Source: Candidatus Saccharicenans sp. (GTDB taxonomy: Bacteria; Acidobacteriota; Aminicenantia; Aminicenantales; Saccharicenantaceae). Taken from it: a stretch of DNA of 64,000 bases. The DNA lies in assembly GCA_030017715.1 (NCBI GenBank), contig JASEIU010000003.1, positions 310,001 through 374,000 on the forward strand. The letters run 5' to 3'. This document shows, in pieces, positions 1 through 9,377 of this stretch. Within the stretch, counting starts at the first letter, position 1, and every line of letters begins with the position of its first letter. The translations under genes and the position numbers were made by a program. The notes under the pieces were generated by a model. The model worked only from the letters and a program-made list of their open reading frames with translations, was not told the DNA's origin and searched no databases.

Positions 1-1161
1 GGCCAGGAGCATGATCAGGACGGCACTGACTCGTCCAATATTCACCTGGGTCCTGTCCGATAGGCCCGGCTTGATATTTCCTGCTATATCGATTGCCACC
101 AGAGTGGCCGCGCTGTTCAAGGCAGCCGATATGGTGCTCATCAGAGCAGCCAGAAGAGCAGCCGCGATAACCCCTCTAATCCCCGTTGGGATGAGATTTA
201 TGATCAAGACCGGCAGAGTCTCGTTGGCATTATTTCCGATGACATCCTTGAAGAGAACATAACCCAGGACTCCAGGCAAAACCATAATGAAAACAGGAGT
301 AATCTTTAGCAGGCCGGCAAAGAGAGGCCCCCGCTGAGCATCCTGTTCCGTCCTGGAACCCAGCACTCTCTGGACAATGGTCTGGTCGGTACACCAGTAC
401 CAGATTCCCAGAACAGGATAGCCAAGAAATACCGCATACCAGTTCAATCCGACCTGGCTGTTGGTATGAAGCATGCTCAACTGATCCGGTCTTATAGCCT
501 CTCTCAACTGGGCCAGGTTGGTAATCCCGTGAGCCGGAAGAGCAAGAATACAAAAAACCGTTGTGACAATCGCTCCAATCACCAGAATAACAGTTTGAAT
601 TGACTCTGTAACCACTACGGCTTTTAGCCCCCCAAGGATGGTATAAATTGCTGTTATGACAGTAATTAGCAAGATTGAGATTATGACCTCAATCCCAAAA
701 AATGTTTTGAAAACTATGGCCCCTGCATAGATGCTCATCCCAATGTGAATAAAAAGGGCCGCCGCTATGGCCATAACCGCGACCATTAATCTGGCTCCCC
801 GGCTGTATCGCCTTTCTAAAAACTCAGGCAGGGTAGAAATTTTTGTTTTGAAATAAAATGGAGCAAAAATGATTGCCAGTATTATCAAACAGAAGGTGGC
901 CATCCACTCAAAATTTCCCCAGACCAGTCCTTCGTTATAACCGGAAGCAGCCAGACCGACAAGATGGATCGTGGAGATGTTAGCAGAAAACAGGGCAGCT
1001 CCCACCATAAACCAGGGGAGTGATTTCCCTGCCAGAAAGTACTGCTGACTTGACAGCTTCATCTTTCTGACGGAAAGCAGACCCAGGGCTAAAACCACGA
1101 TTATATAAATCACAATGATAATAAGATCTAAGACAGGCATCATAATTCCGTTTTCATTCAT
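1..1161 (-). CDS. Sodium:solute symporter (SSS/SGLT family), C-terminus cut by window edge
   Basis: This gene is absent from the ORF track because it runs off the left edge. I read it from an ATG at 1161, preceded by AGGTAGGACAGT as ribosome binding site. About 387 codons are present. The protein opens with a hydrophobic helix (VLDLIIIVIYIIVVLALGLL), then the family-typical QQYFLAGKSLPWFMVG and GAALFSANISTIHLVGLA, and continues as alternating hydrophobic helices. These are hallmarks of inner-membrane SSS transporters, which move sugars, acids or amino acids with Na+. The substrate cannot be read from sequence. Its position beside a ROK repressor and in the sulfatase/fucosidase island suggests a sugar released from that glycan. 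It has its own promoter with an operator-like inverted repeat. Confidence 0.9.
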   Translation of the reverse strand, partial: MNENGIMMPVLDLIIIVIYIIVVLALGLLSVRKMKLSSQQYFLAGKSLPWFMVGAALFSANISTIHLVGLAASGYNEGLVWGNFEWMATFCLIILAIIFAPFYFKTKISTLPEFLERRYSRGARLMVAVMAIAAALFIHIGMSIYAGAIVFKTFFGIEVIISILLITVITAIYTILGGLKAVVVTESIQTVILVIGAIVTTVFCILALPAHGITNLAQLREAIRPDQLSMLHTNSQVGLNWYAVFLGYPVLGIWYWCTDQTIVQRVLGSRTEQDAQRGPLFAGLLKITPVFIMVLPGVLGYVLFKDVIGNNANETLPVLIINLIPTGIRGVIAAALLAALMSTISAALNSAATLVAIDIAGNIKPGLSDRTQVNIGRVSAVLIMLLA

Positions 1162-1334
1162 ACTGTCCTACCTTTTTATGATTAATGTTTTCACCCGATA
1201 TCCACATTTCTTTTATTTTTTGACCCGAAACCTAGAAATTCTGATATTGAAAAAAATTTAAGGATGGGCAAGTCATTCAGTTGATTTTTCTCTGGCGCCT
1301 TAGCTACTTTCTCGATAAAATCAATCATTCTATT

Positions 1335-1383
1335 ATTACTTTCTTATGTTAAGTAATCTATTTGCAAAGGCACTCTTTGTCAA
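1335..1383 (-). promoter_or_regulatory. Promoter with operator-like inverted repeat, upstream of the SSS symporter
   Basis: On the minus strand TTGACA (1378-1383), a 17-nt spacer and TAGATT (1355-1360) form a sigma-70-like promoter. A perfect inverted repeat, ATTACTT-9 nt-AAGTAAT (1335-1357), overlaps the -10 and the expected start site. That is the usual place for a repressor. Similar repeats lie at the LamG and TonB-receptor promoters. The rest of the 1162-1462 gap is AT-rich and shows nothing else. Confidence 0.6.
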
Positions 1384-1462
1384 GTATTTTTTAATTTCAG
1401 AAAATTTTGTATAAATCAGGCGGACAGGCAGATAGAAATAACTTAAATTCTTTATACTTAAT

Positions 1463-2698
1463 CTATTTGTGGCGGGACAGATGATGTTCCAGCTCTAAAT
1501 TAAGCAGTTTGTTCATGACCAGGGATACAGCCCCAATGGCCGCTGCTTTAAGCCCAAAAGTAGCCGGGCGTAAAGATACATCCCGCGAGCTTCTGTTAAG
1601 AGCTCTCGAATTCACGGTTTTTCTAATATTATCAAACAAAAATTCCCCGGCCAGGGTGACCCCACCGCCAAGAAAAATGGCTTCAGGATTAAACAGATTT
1701 ATGAGCGCCGAAATACCAAGACCGATATATTCTGCGGCCTGACTGAAAACATTCCAGGCCAGGATATCGCCCTTCTTAGCCGCATTCGCCACCATCTCCG
1801 CACTGATTTTTTTAAGATCCCCGCCGCACATCTCGACCAGAATGCTCTTCGCACCTCTTTCTAATTCATTCCGGGCGGCTCTGGCTATTCCCCGCCCCGA
1901 AGCCATGGCTTCAAGGCAGCCAAAATTGCCACAGTCACATTGGGTTTTGCTATTTAGATCAACCGTAATGTGGCCGAACTCTCCAGCCATTCCTGCAGCT
2001 CCCAGCAAAGGCTTCCCGTCAACTATGATCCCGGCTCCGATGCCGTAACCAATATTTATTAAAATAAAATTTTTATAATTCTTACCCATTCCATAACACA
2101 TTTCTCCCAGAGCCATTACCCTGGTTACATTATCAAAATAAATGGGCACAGAAAATCGGTTTCCAAGTACTCCAATTATATCTACATCATGCCAGTGAAA
2201 ATTCGGCGAAAACTCGACAATATTTCTACTTTTATTTATCAATCCTGCGACTGCCAGTCCGATGCCGCACAACCTCTTTTTCTTCTCCTCTATTTTTTGA
2301 TTCAGGATATCGATAATCTCCGAGGTTTGATCCATTATTTTATAAAAGCCTTCCTCCAATTTTGTTGGGCGCTTCTCTTCATATATAATGTTCGCATTCA
2401 GGTCGGCCAGGACACCATAGACATTTGTAGTTCCCAAATCTATCCCGATTATGTAATTATCAGCAGCAGCTATTCTTAATAATATCGGCCGCCGGCCGCC
2501 TGTTGACTGGCCAGCTCCGATCTCCTCCACCAGGCCCTCTTCTATGAAGCCATCAACGATCCTTGAAACAGTCGGAGCACTTATTCCGATTAGTCGGGTT
2601 ACTTCGGCCCTGGAAATGGACTTGTTGTCATATATCAGATTAAGAATCTTCTTTTTATTAACTCGAAGAATATACTTAGAGTTTCCAACGGGAATCAT
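1463..2698 (-). CDS. ROK-family transcriptional repressor (copy 1)
   Basis: A 411-residue protein with an N-terminal winged helix-turn-helix (about residues 14-70, including SRAEVTRLIGISAPTVSRIV), followed by a ROK sugar-kinase fold. The ATP-binding-like segment IGIDLGTTNVYGVLADL, the glycine-rich GYGIGAGIIVDG and the zinc-binding CDCGNFGCLEA are all visible. HTH plus kinase-like domain is the NagC/XylR/Mlc plan: DNA binding released by a sugar or sugar phosphate. The start is chosen at 2698 behind GGAAGGAAAG. It lies next to the symporter and LamG genes and is closely similar to the second ROK gene at 9.4 kb. The effector is unknown; a sugar from the local glycan is an inference. Confidence 0.93.
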   Translation of the reverse strand: MIPVGNSKYILRVNKKKILNLIYDNKSISRAEVTRLIGISAPTVSRIVDGFIEEGLVEEIGAGQSTGGRRPILLRIAAADNYIIGIDLGTTNVYGVLADLNANIIYEEKRPTKLEEGFYKIMDQTSEIIDILNQKIEEKKKRLCGIGLAVAGLINKSRNIVEFSPNFHWHDVDIIGVLGNRFSVPIYFDNVTRVMALGEMCYGMGKNYKNFILINIGYGIGAGIIVDGKPLLGAAGMAGEFGHITVDLNSKTQCDCGNFGCLEAMASGRGIARAARNELERGAKSILVEMCGGDLKKISAEMVANAAKKGDILAWNVFSQAAEYIGLGISALINLFNPEAIFLGGGVTLAGEFLFDNIRKTVNSRALNRSSRDVSLRPATFGLKAAAIGAVSLVMNKLLNLELEHHLSRHK

Positions 2699-2762
2699 CT
2701 TTCCTTCCTTCCTTTAACTTTAATTTATGATGCTCCAAAATAGCTGTATCCGGGAGTGTTCA

Positions 2763-2799
2763 TTAAGTAACTATAATAACAAAGTTTCTTGACTGTCAA
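2763..2799 (-). promoter_or_regulatory. Promoter of ROK copy 1 with imperfect inverted repeat
   Basis: Minus-strand TTGACA (2794-2799), 17 nt, TTATAG (2771-2776). An imperfect inverted repeat AAGTAAC-12 nt-GTTTCTT (2765-2771 and 2784-2790) spans the -10 and spacer. It uses the same half-site vocabulary as the symporter, LamG and TonB-receptor promoters, so autoregulation is plausible. The remaining 2800-3005 stretch holds no gene I can support. Confidence 0.5.
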
Positions 2800-3005
2800 G
2801 TCCCCGGTTCGTCCTGATTTCAGGATGACGAAATCGGATTTTTCTTAGCTCAAAAGAGCGGCTTATATTTTTCCGGAAGCCAGGCTGAAAAAAAGCGATC
2901 CGGGAAAATTTCAGAACTTTCTTGTAGTGCCCCCCTGAAGTCAGGACACTTTTTTGGCAAAAAAGCTGTCTATGAATTCAACTGATAATTTTATCTTGGC
3001 GATTC

Positions 3006-5153
3006 TCATCTTTCGGGAATCAGGGAAATTTTAACAGGGGTTTTTTCATCCATCTCCAGCCAGACAATTAAATCTTTTTTCCCCAGCCTGTCCACGTAGC
3101 CAATTCGATATCGATCCCTTTTCTGGATATCCTTTCCGTTTATCCTTAGCGAGAATTTCGTGTCACCCCAGTTCTCGATATACAAAGAAGGATTATAAAC
3201 AGGAGATTTATCATCTGCGACCAACTCAACTTCCAGCGCTTCCGGTTTTCCGGCTGATTTGGAGATCAGATAGCAACGCTGAGTAAGGTCATAACCATGG
3301 TTCTTATATCCATTCGAATAGACTCTGATTTCGGGCGGGTTAGCCCAGGATCTCGCCAGGGGCAAAAGAGTCTTAATCGGTTTGTTGGTAGCTCCGTAGA
3401 GCCAGGCCCACCAGAAAATATCGCCTTCTCCCCGATGTGGCGGCGGTCCACCCCAGGCCAGGGAAAAATGCGACGGCCGGTCAGCTGCCTGACAGTATCT
3501 CCCATCGGAAGGAATTTGAGCTACAGGCCAGTGATTCCACCAGGGAAAGTGAGTTATTCCCTCCCGATATTCTATGCCAAATACTCTGACCCGATTGCCG
3601 GTTTCAAAGATTTCATAGGGCTTATATTCGGATTTCATGTTCACCATAAGCACCACTGGTTTCTCTTCCGGTCTGTCGCCAAAATGCAAGTACCTTCCCT
3701 GTGGATCCAAAATTCTGGGTGGCCCTGCTGACCAGTCATAGGTTTGATGCTGTCCGCTGAGATTCATCATAGTTAGAGCTTTTAAGTCAACCACGTCCTC
3801 AGGACGCTGACCGGGGTGGCAAAGAACGATAAATTCCTGCGGTCCGAGAGGGCCGCCTTTGGTGTGTAAAATGACCTTCCTCACCCCGACCTGGTCGGGA
3901 TAAATGGTATAATATTCATCTGCCCAGTCCGACCAACCAGAAACCGGGTCAACCTGTGAGCGGCTTCCATTGGCAGCTACAGGCGAATATCTCCAGTGCA
4001 CAACTACCCGGGCTTCTGTATTCTCAACTATCCTGACATGAGAGAACTGGCATTTGGCGTCAAGCATGTGCTCCTGACAGCCATCCTGGTCAGTAAAGTT
4101 CTCAGCGCTCTGGTCTGCCATCCAGTGCATTCTATCCATTGCCCAGACCGGCGAATACCGCGTCCCTCGCCAGAAAACGACTCTGACCGGAGAATTATCA
4201 AACTGCACCACCACCTCCGCATCTTTGACCACCGGCCAGAGGTTGTCCCATTCAGGATAATAATTTAAGGTCGTATAATAGGCTCCAAATTTTCCAGGAC
4301 CCTCCGGCCCTGAGGGCATCACCCTCGCCGGAAGTCCCGGCTCATCTTTGGGAAACTCAGCAGCATAGTGACCGGCAATTTCTTCCAGGGAGAGTGCTTC
4401 ATTAAATATCTTAACTTCATCTATCAGCCCATCAAAGGAATACCAGCAAGCCAGAGTGGCAAAGGGTCGCACCGGATAAGCCGGTTCTCTTTTTTCCCGG
4501 TTCATCCCGATACGCAGCGGCTCTTTCTTGGCCTGCGAAAACGAATAGGGACCACTCTTCTCGGCCACCTTTTTGCCATCGATGTATAACTCCAGACCAA
4601 CCTGTTTCTTAAAAACGGCCATTACGCTTATCCATTTTCTCAAAGGCAACTTTGACTCGCTCCGACAGACAATCCAGCCTTTATTTGTGCCAACCATTAA
4701 TCCCAGATAGCCTTCCGGAGAAACCCCAAAATAAAAGCCATCCCGGGGAGAATTAACCACCATATCATCCGGCCAACAATACTGGTCAAGATTAGAATTA
4801 AGGCTGATAGTATTTTCTTGAGCCGCAATCGGCACCCAGTTCCAGGGATAGGCACCCAGGGCAATCCAGGCTGATAATGTAAAATCAGAATTTAATACTG
4901 GAACATTCTCTGCGGGATGGGAAACACAAGTAGTATGGTCGTCAAAGACCAGGGCCCTGCCTCTTACCCCATTTAGCTGACGATAGTTTCCGTTAATGAC
5001 ACTCAACCCGCCGGCCACTTCTTCTTTTGTCTTTCCTTGCTCAATGGAATCAAAATTCCAGTAGAGGGTCGGCTTCCTGCCGGGAAGCTCAGCACTCAAA
5101 ATTGAACAGGCAACAAGAAAAATTGCCAGGGATACCAACAACCGATTCTTCAT
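3006..5153 (-). CDS. Secreted LamG-domain protein, candidate glycan-active enzyme of unknown family
   Basis: The start is set at MKNRLLVSL (5153) because AAAGGAG lies just upstream; the ORF track adds six residues. The N-terminus is a signal sequence. LVAC matches a lipobox, but cleavage after ILSA is also possible. Residues about 30-265 form a LamG/concanavalin-like domain, ending in the typical WYSFDGLIDEVKIFNEALS. The remaining 450 residues are rich in Trp, Tyr and Pro and look all-beta; I recognise no catalytic family. LamG domains bind carbohydrate or protein ligands. Its placement beside sulfatase, maturase and fucosidase genes and its shared operator suggest it acts on the same glycan. 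No enzymatic function can be assigned. Confidence 0.85.
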   Translation of the reverse strand: MKNRLLVSLAIFLVACSILSAELPGRKPTLYWNFDSIEQGKTKEEVAGGLSVINGNYRQLNGVRGRALVFDDHTTCVSHPAENVPVLNSDFTLSAWIALGAYPWNWVPIAAQENTISLNSNLDQYCWPDDMVVNSPRDGFYFGVSPEGYLGLMVGTNKGWIVCRSESKLPLRKWISVMAVFKKQVGLELYIDGKKVAEKSGPYSFSQAKKEPLRIGMNREKREPAYPVRPFATLACWYSFDGLIDEVKIFNEALSLEEIAGHYAAEFPKDEPGLPARVMPSGPEGPGKFGAYYTTLNYYPEWDNLWPVVKDAEVVVQFDNSPVRVVFWRGTRYSPVWAMDRMHWMADQSAENFTDQDGCQEHMLDAKCQFSHVRIVENTEARVVVHWRYSPVAANGSRSQVDPVSGWSDWADEYYTIYPDQVGVRKVILHTKGGPLGPQEFIVLCHPGQRPEDVVDLKALTMMNLSGQHQTYDWSAGPPRILDPQGRYLHFGDRPEEKPVVLMVNMKSEYKPYEIFETGNRVRVFGIEYREGITHFPWWNHWPVAQIPSDGRYCQAADRPSHFSLAWGGPPPHRGEGDIFWWAWLYGATNKPIKTLLPLARSWANPPEIRVYSNGYKNHGYDLTQRCYLISKSAGKPEALEVELVADDKSPVYNPSLYIENWGDTKFSLRINGKDIQKRDRYRIGYVDRLGKKDLIVWLEMDEKTPVKISLIPER

Positions 5154-5428
5154 TTCTTTTCTCCTTTGCACCCTGTTTGTATTAAATTAATTCTTCTTAA
5201 GCAAAATCTTTCTTATCGGATATAAAAACACCCAGGCCAGGGCATTTTCTCTTTAATCTAAAATCTAATTAATGATCAAATCTAAAATATTAACCTTGCC
5301 TCTTTAAGGCCTTAAAAAATTGCCAGCGGCCGCAAACTCTTCAAATTTTCCCTCTAATTTCCCCAAAAATGCTCCTTTCCGGGCAAGCCTTTTACCTAAA
5401 ACACCCGATATCATGAAATTTAATCTAT

Positions 5429-5476
5429 ATTACTTATTTATCTTATATAAGTAAGTAATGCATTATAAAATGTCAA
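5429..5476 (-). promoter_or_regulatory. Promoter with operator-like inverted repeats, upstream of the LamG gene
   Basis: Minus-strand TTGACA (5471-5476), 17 nt, TACTTA (5448-5453). ATTACTTA and TAAGTAAT (5429-5436 and 5452-5459) form perfect arms around an inner palindrome CTTATATAAG (5442-5451). The geometry matches the symporter promoter. The rest of the 5154-5769 gap has no recognisable gene. Confidence 0.55.
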
Positions 5477-5730
5477 GCACTTTTTCAAAACGCTCTATCA
5501 GAAAAGCAAATGCTACCCGGGGCGCGAGCACGGCTTTCATCAAACTACAAGGTCTTCCTCCAGCACGCGGACGGCTGAGGAAGTCAGACGTTTGAAACCG
5601 GTTACAAAATTATGATGTTCAGGCCGCATTAATTGTACGGCAGAAACTCGAAGCAGCAGGGCAACCCTTCTGGGCCGTTTTGCTTTTAAGCTCTTACTTT
5701 AACAAAAAGACTGTCCTGACATCTCAATAT

Positions 5731-5759
5731 AAAAAATATTCCAGTCAGCTCCCCTGGAA
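5731..5759 (-). terminator. Weak intrinsic terminator downstream of the sulfatase maturase
   Basis: Read on the minus strand, TTCCAG-9 nt-CTGGAA is followed by a T-rich run (A6 on the plus strand at 5731-5736). It lies about 10 nt past the maturase stop. The stem is only 6 bp, so the call is tentative. Confidence 0.35.
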
Positions 5760-5769
5760 AATATTCCAT

Positions 5770-7020
5770 TTAAGTAGTGCCGCAACATTTCTTATATTTC
5801 AAGCCACTCCCGCAGGGACAGGGGTCATTGCGGCCGATTTTTCCTGATTTCTGAATATTGGTTATAAATCCTTCCTCCCTGGCCAGGGCTTGTTCCTGCT
5901 TCCACTGTCTTGCCAGCTTTCTCAAGCGGCTGTCGGCATGGTGGAAAAACATCCGGAATGAGTCGCAAAAGTAGTTGAGTTCCGGGTTTACCGGATTGAA
6001 TCGCCTGTCCTTAGGACAACCGCCCCTGCAGAACTGAAGCCAGGAGCAATTCAGACAAGATTCAGGTAGAGCAGATTTCCTCTGGCCAAAGACTTTCTGA
6101 GCATCAGAATTGAGAAGGTCAATCAACTTTTTTTCTTTAACATTACCCAGTTTCAAGTGGGAATCGACGAAAAAGTCGCAGGGATAAACATCGCCGTTGT
6201 GTTCTACGACGACATAAACACCACATTCAGGAAGCAAGGTACACTCGGGAGGTTCAAACCCAACATAGGCAAAAAAGAGAGAATCGAAAAAGCGGACAGA
6301 GGTTGTCTCCCGACCGTCACGAAAATCGCCCATCCACAGATCAAACAATTTGACCAGAAAGTCTCCGTAGTCTTCTGGAGACGGGCAAAAACTTGCTCTG
6401 TTTCCTGGATTGGCTGGACCCGGTTCCAGACACGGTATGAACTGCATATAGTTCAGCCCGAGAGTCTTGTGGAATTCATAGATCTCTTCCGGAAATTTTA
6501 CGGAATAATCATTGATCACGGTCAAAGCATTCACCGCCACTCCAGAGTCGAGCAAGAGTTTTGCCCTGTCCACCACCTGTGACCACGAGCCCTGCCCGCC
6601 TTTCAGGAAACGATATCTGTTATGAATATGTTCAGGACCATCGAGCGATAACCCTACCAGGAATTGGTTTTTTCTGAGAAAAGCAGCCCATTCTCTGTCA
6701 ATCAGAAGCCCATTGGTCTGGAGGGCATTTCTTACTAACTTCCCCGGACAATACTTTTTCTGAAATTCGATAGCCTTCTGGAAAAAAGAAAGACCTGAGA
6801 GCGTGGGTTCTCCTCCCTGCCAGGCAAAGGTGGCTGAGTTGCTCGCTTCCTCCAGAAACTGGCGCGTTGTCTCCTCAAGGACCTCCGCACTCATGCGATG
6901 GGAAATGGTGTCAGGGTAGAGTTCCGACTTTTTAAGATAAAAACAATATGCGCAATTCATATTGCAGTCGGCGCCTGCCGGCTTAATAAGAATTGAGTTC
7001 AGCGGCTTTTGTAATATCAT
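5770..7020 (-). CDS. Anaerobic sulfatase-maturating enzyme (radical SAM/SPASM) with C-terminal SEC-C motif
   Basis: A 416-residue radical SAM enzyme. The N-terminal cluster motif is C19-x3-C23-x2-C26 (CNMNCAYC). A SPASM region follows with Cys in [19 protein letters not shown] and [19 protein letters not shown] for two auxiliary Fe-S clusters. The segment [19 protein letters not shown] is the family's GGEP motif. anSMEs convert the active-site Cys or Ser of sulfatases to formylglycine in the cytoplasm without oxygen. The last 20 residues, [19 protein letters not shown], are a SEC-C zinc motif, an add-on seen in some family members. Its partner is most likely the CTPTR sulfatase encoded directly upstream on the same strand. 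AAAGAAG supports the start. Confidence 0.93.
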   Translation of the reverse strand: MILQKPLNSILIKPAGADCNMNCAYCFYLKKSELYPDTISHRMSAEVLEETTRQFLEEASNSATFAWQGGEPTLSGLSFFQKAIEFQKKYCPGKLVRNALQTNGLLIDREWAAFLRKNQFLVGLSLDGPEHIHNRYRFLKGGQGSWSQVVDRAKLLLDSGVAVNALTVINDYSVKFPEEIYEFHKTLGLNYMQFIPCLEPGPANPGNRASFCPSPEDYGDFLVKLFDLWMGDFRDGRETTSVRFFDSLFFAYVGFEPPECTLLPECGVYVVVEHNGDVYPCDFFVDSHLKLGNVKEKKLIDLLNSDAQKVFGQRKSALPESCLNCSWLQFCRGGCPKDRRFNPVNPELNYFCDSFRMFFHHADSRLRKLARQWKQEQALAREEGFITNIQKSGKIGRNDPCPCGSGLKYKKCCGTT

Positions 7021-7248
7021 ATCTTCTTTAGTGAATTCTTGGTTGTTTTATGTTATGTCCATTATTTCCTTTCAGGATGCTATCAGAATCGATAGATTGG
7101 CATTTCAGGATGACCACAGGACACGTTGATTCGAGACGTTCTAATAAACTAAACCTGCAGATAAAAATTTTTTGGCCGGGGAGACGGGCCATTTTTCTAA
7201 AAATCCTTTACATGTCTCTTGATTTCTATGCCGTTAAGACTATTCAGT

Positions 7249-8799
7249 CTATTTAGTTCTTAATGGAGTGCTGCGGCCTTCTTGCCTGTAGCGATCCAGA
7301 AGGGCAGCCAACCGCTCCACTATTTCAGGCTGCTTTTCCCAGAGGTCGTTTTGCTCGTACGGATCTTCTTTTAGATTATACAATTGACCCGGTGTTCCCG
7401 GCCTGGGAGGTTCTCCTTCCGGAATCATCCAGCCGCCGGATGTTTTATTGTCCAGGATAAGCTTCCATTCCCCCTGGCGAATGGCAAATGTTCCGTTTTC
7501 GGAATGATGAATAAGAGCTTCTCTAATCGGTTGCTTCTGTTTTTTCCCGAATAAGGCCGGAGAAATGTCATAACTATCAGGCCCGGCTCCCGGTGCCGAT
7601 TCGGCGCCCGTGATAGCAGCAAAGGTTGCCATAAGATCAGTTAAGCAGAGGGGCTCATCTGACACAGTTCCGGGCTTTATCTTTCCCGGCCAGCGAACTA
7701 TAAAGGGAACCCGGTGACCTCCCTCCCAGATATGAGATTTCAAACCCCGGAGGGGCCCGGCCGACAAATGACCCTTTATCCCTGGATGCGGTCCATTGTC
7801 GCTGGTCATAATCACAAGCGTCTTCTCAGCTATGCCCAGGCGATCGAGAGTTTTCATAACTTCTCCCAGGCACCAGTCAGCCAAAATGACAAGATCCCCC
7901 CGGGGACCATCTCCGCTCTTCCCCTTTACAAAATCGGGGGGAAGCCAGGGAGTATGTGGTGAGGACAGAGCAAGTTCGACAAAAAAAGGTTTGTCTGATG
8001 CCCGGCACCCCTCTATGAACTCGATCGCCTCCCGGGTGAAAGCCAGGTCGACTTCCTCCAGAATAAACCCCTGAGCTATCCAACCCGGGCGCGGACTGCC
8101 CTCTTCTCCACGGCTCAGGTCATAAAATTCCGATACCTGGTGATCCGGAATGGCAGCAACCCGGTCATTGTCTATATAAGTAAAGGGGCCATCTATCGTA
8201 GAACAAGCGGCTGTGAAGAAAGCGCGGTCAAAACCGTGGTCCACCGGGCCGCCTCGCACAGGTTTGGTAAAATCAACATTCATCCCTGTTTCCGGAGGGG
8301 CATCCTGCCATGAGCCTCTCCACATCCTTTCGGCATCTCTCCAGGTAGGTGTAAAACCGTTCATCCGCTGCCAGCTAAGTCCGAGATGCCACTTGCCAAA
8401 AAATCCGGATTTATAGCCTCTTCTTTTTAGCATGGTAGCCAGGGTCTCCCTTCCCGGATCTATTAAAGGAGGCGTGTAACCACCGACAACACCTCTCTGG
8501 AGCCAGGTCCGCCAGCAATATCTTCCAGTCAGGAGGCCATAACGGGTGGGGGTGCACACAGCCGACGGGGAGTGAGCATCAATAAAACGGATCCCTTCCT
8601 TCGCCAGACGATCCATGTAAGGCGTTGGAATCCGGGAATCCGGATTATAGCAGCCCGGATCCCCGTAGCCCATGTCATCAGCCAGAATCAGAATGATATT
8701 GGGAACGTTTTCATTCTGATGAAGAAAAGAACGGCATCCTCCAGCAGTTAGGGAGGCAGCCCCGGCTCCAAGCAACTTAACAAAATGCCGCCTGTTCAT
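7249..8799 (-). CDS. Exported arylsulfatase-type sulfatase (formylglycine dependent)
   Basis: The start is MNRRHF at 8799 behind AAGGAG; the track's earlier start is a TTG inside the ribosome binding site. The N-terminus RRHFVKLLGAGAASLTAGGC resembles a twin-arginine signal with a lipobox-like AGGC. Metal-binding DDMGYGD follows near residue 41. The formylglycine motif is CTPTRYGLLTGR with Cys82, the residue modified by the maturase. Downstream are GKWHLG, MTSDNGPHPG and a C-terminal sulfatase segment ending in LYNLKEDPYEQNDL. The protein should hydrolyse sulfate esters of a carbohydrate in the periplasm or at the membrane. Cys-type activation agrees with the neighbouring anSME. The exact sulfate position cannot be deduced. 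Confidence 0.93.
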   Translation of the reverse strand: MNRRHFVKLLGAGAASLTAGGCRSFLHQNENVPNIILILADDMGYGDPGCYNPDSRIPTPYMDRLAKEGIRFIDAHSPSAVCTPTRYGLLTGRYCWRTWLQRGVVGGYTPPLIDPGRETLATMLKRRGYKSGFFGKWHLGLSWQRMNGFTPTWRDAERMWRGSWQDAPPETGMNVDFTKPVRGGPVDHGFDRAFFTAACSTIDGPFTYIDNDRVAAIPDHQVSEFYDLSRGEEGSPRPGWIAQGFILEEVDLAFTREAIEFIEGCRASDKPFFVELALSSPHTPWLPPDFVKGKSGDGPRGDLVILADWCLGEVMKTLDRLGIAEKTLVIMTSDNGPHPGIKGHLSAGPLRGLKSHIWEGGHRVPFIVRWPGKIKPGTVSDEPLCLTDLMATFAAITGAESAPGAGPDSYDISPALFGKKQKQPIREALIHHSENGTFAIRQGEWKLILDNKTSGGWMIPEGEPPRPGTPGQLYNLKEDPYEQNDLWEKQPEIVERLAALLDRYRQEGRSTPLRTK

Positions 8800-8960
8800 T
8801 TTATTCTCCTTCAAGCTTATTAATTATTTATTTTATAATCGACTCCATCCTTGACCACTCTGATTGAACCCTGCCCTCTTTTTAGCCTTCTAATTTTTCT
8901 CCCAATGAAGATGTTAAGACCTGACACTTTCATTAACCCTTCTTCTTAATATGGCATAAC

Positions 8961-9374
8961 TTATAACAGTTTGACATATTTTCCATCCGCGAAGCGCAGC
9001 AGGTGCTCTCTGCCTGCAAAAGCGACAGACTCGACTGCGCCATCTTCCAATCTTTTCGTTGGAAAGACCGGTCCAGTAACTGATAATTCAAAAGGTTTTG
9101 GGGCTGGAATACGGCCAGGGCCGAATTACGGTCACGGATTCGAGCCCCTACAGGATATTCACCCTCCCGGCTGAGGACAATTTCCAAACCTCCTCTGACC
9201 TGGAAGCCCTGGAAGGGGCCTTCGGCCAAAGCTCTCGGAGGTGCTGCACGAAGATAAATCTCACCGGTCTCAGGTTTAGACCGCATCATGCTGCTCATTT
9301 GGGCCGTCCAGAAACTTCAGTCTTTCTTTTGCTTCCTCAGCTGAGGGAGCAGCCGGATTACTGAGGTATCTCGG
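8961..9374 (-). pseudogene. Frameshifted remnant of an unidentified gene
   Basis: Three reading frames on the minus strand each carry a protein-like piece and join end to end. PRYLSNPAAPSAEEAKERL and KFLDGPNEQHDAV are followed by a stop near 9282. The next frame carries SKPETGEIYLRAAPPRALAE and continues through GGLEIVLSREGEYPVGARIR. A third carries GRIPAPKPFELSVTGPVF and ends FADGKYVKLL-stop at 8961-8963. At least two frame changes are needed to read through. The family is not recognised. The ORF-track call at 8933-9298 is a mixture of these frames. Confidence 0.5.
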
Positions 9375-9377
9375 TTT

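Noticed and set aside
2925-2962. GTCAGGACACTTTTTT resembling a repeat half-unit
   Set aside because: There is no partner arm and no GGGGACAC core; a chance match.
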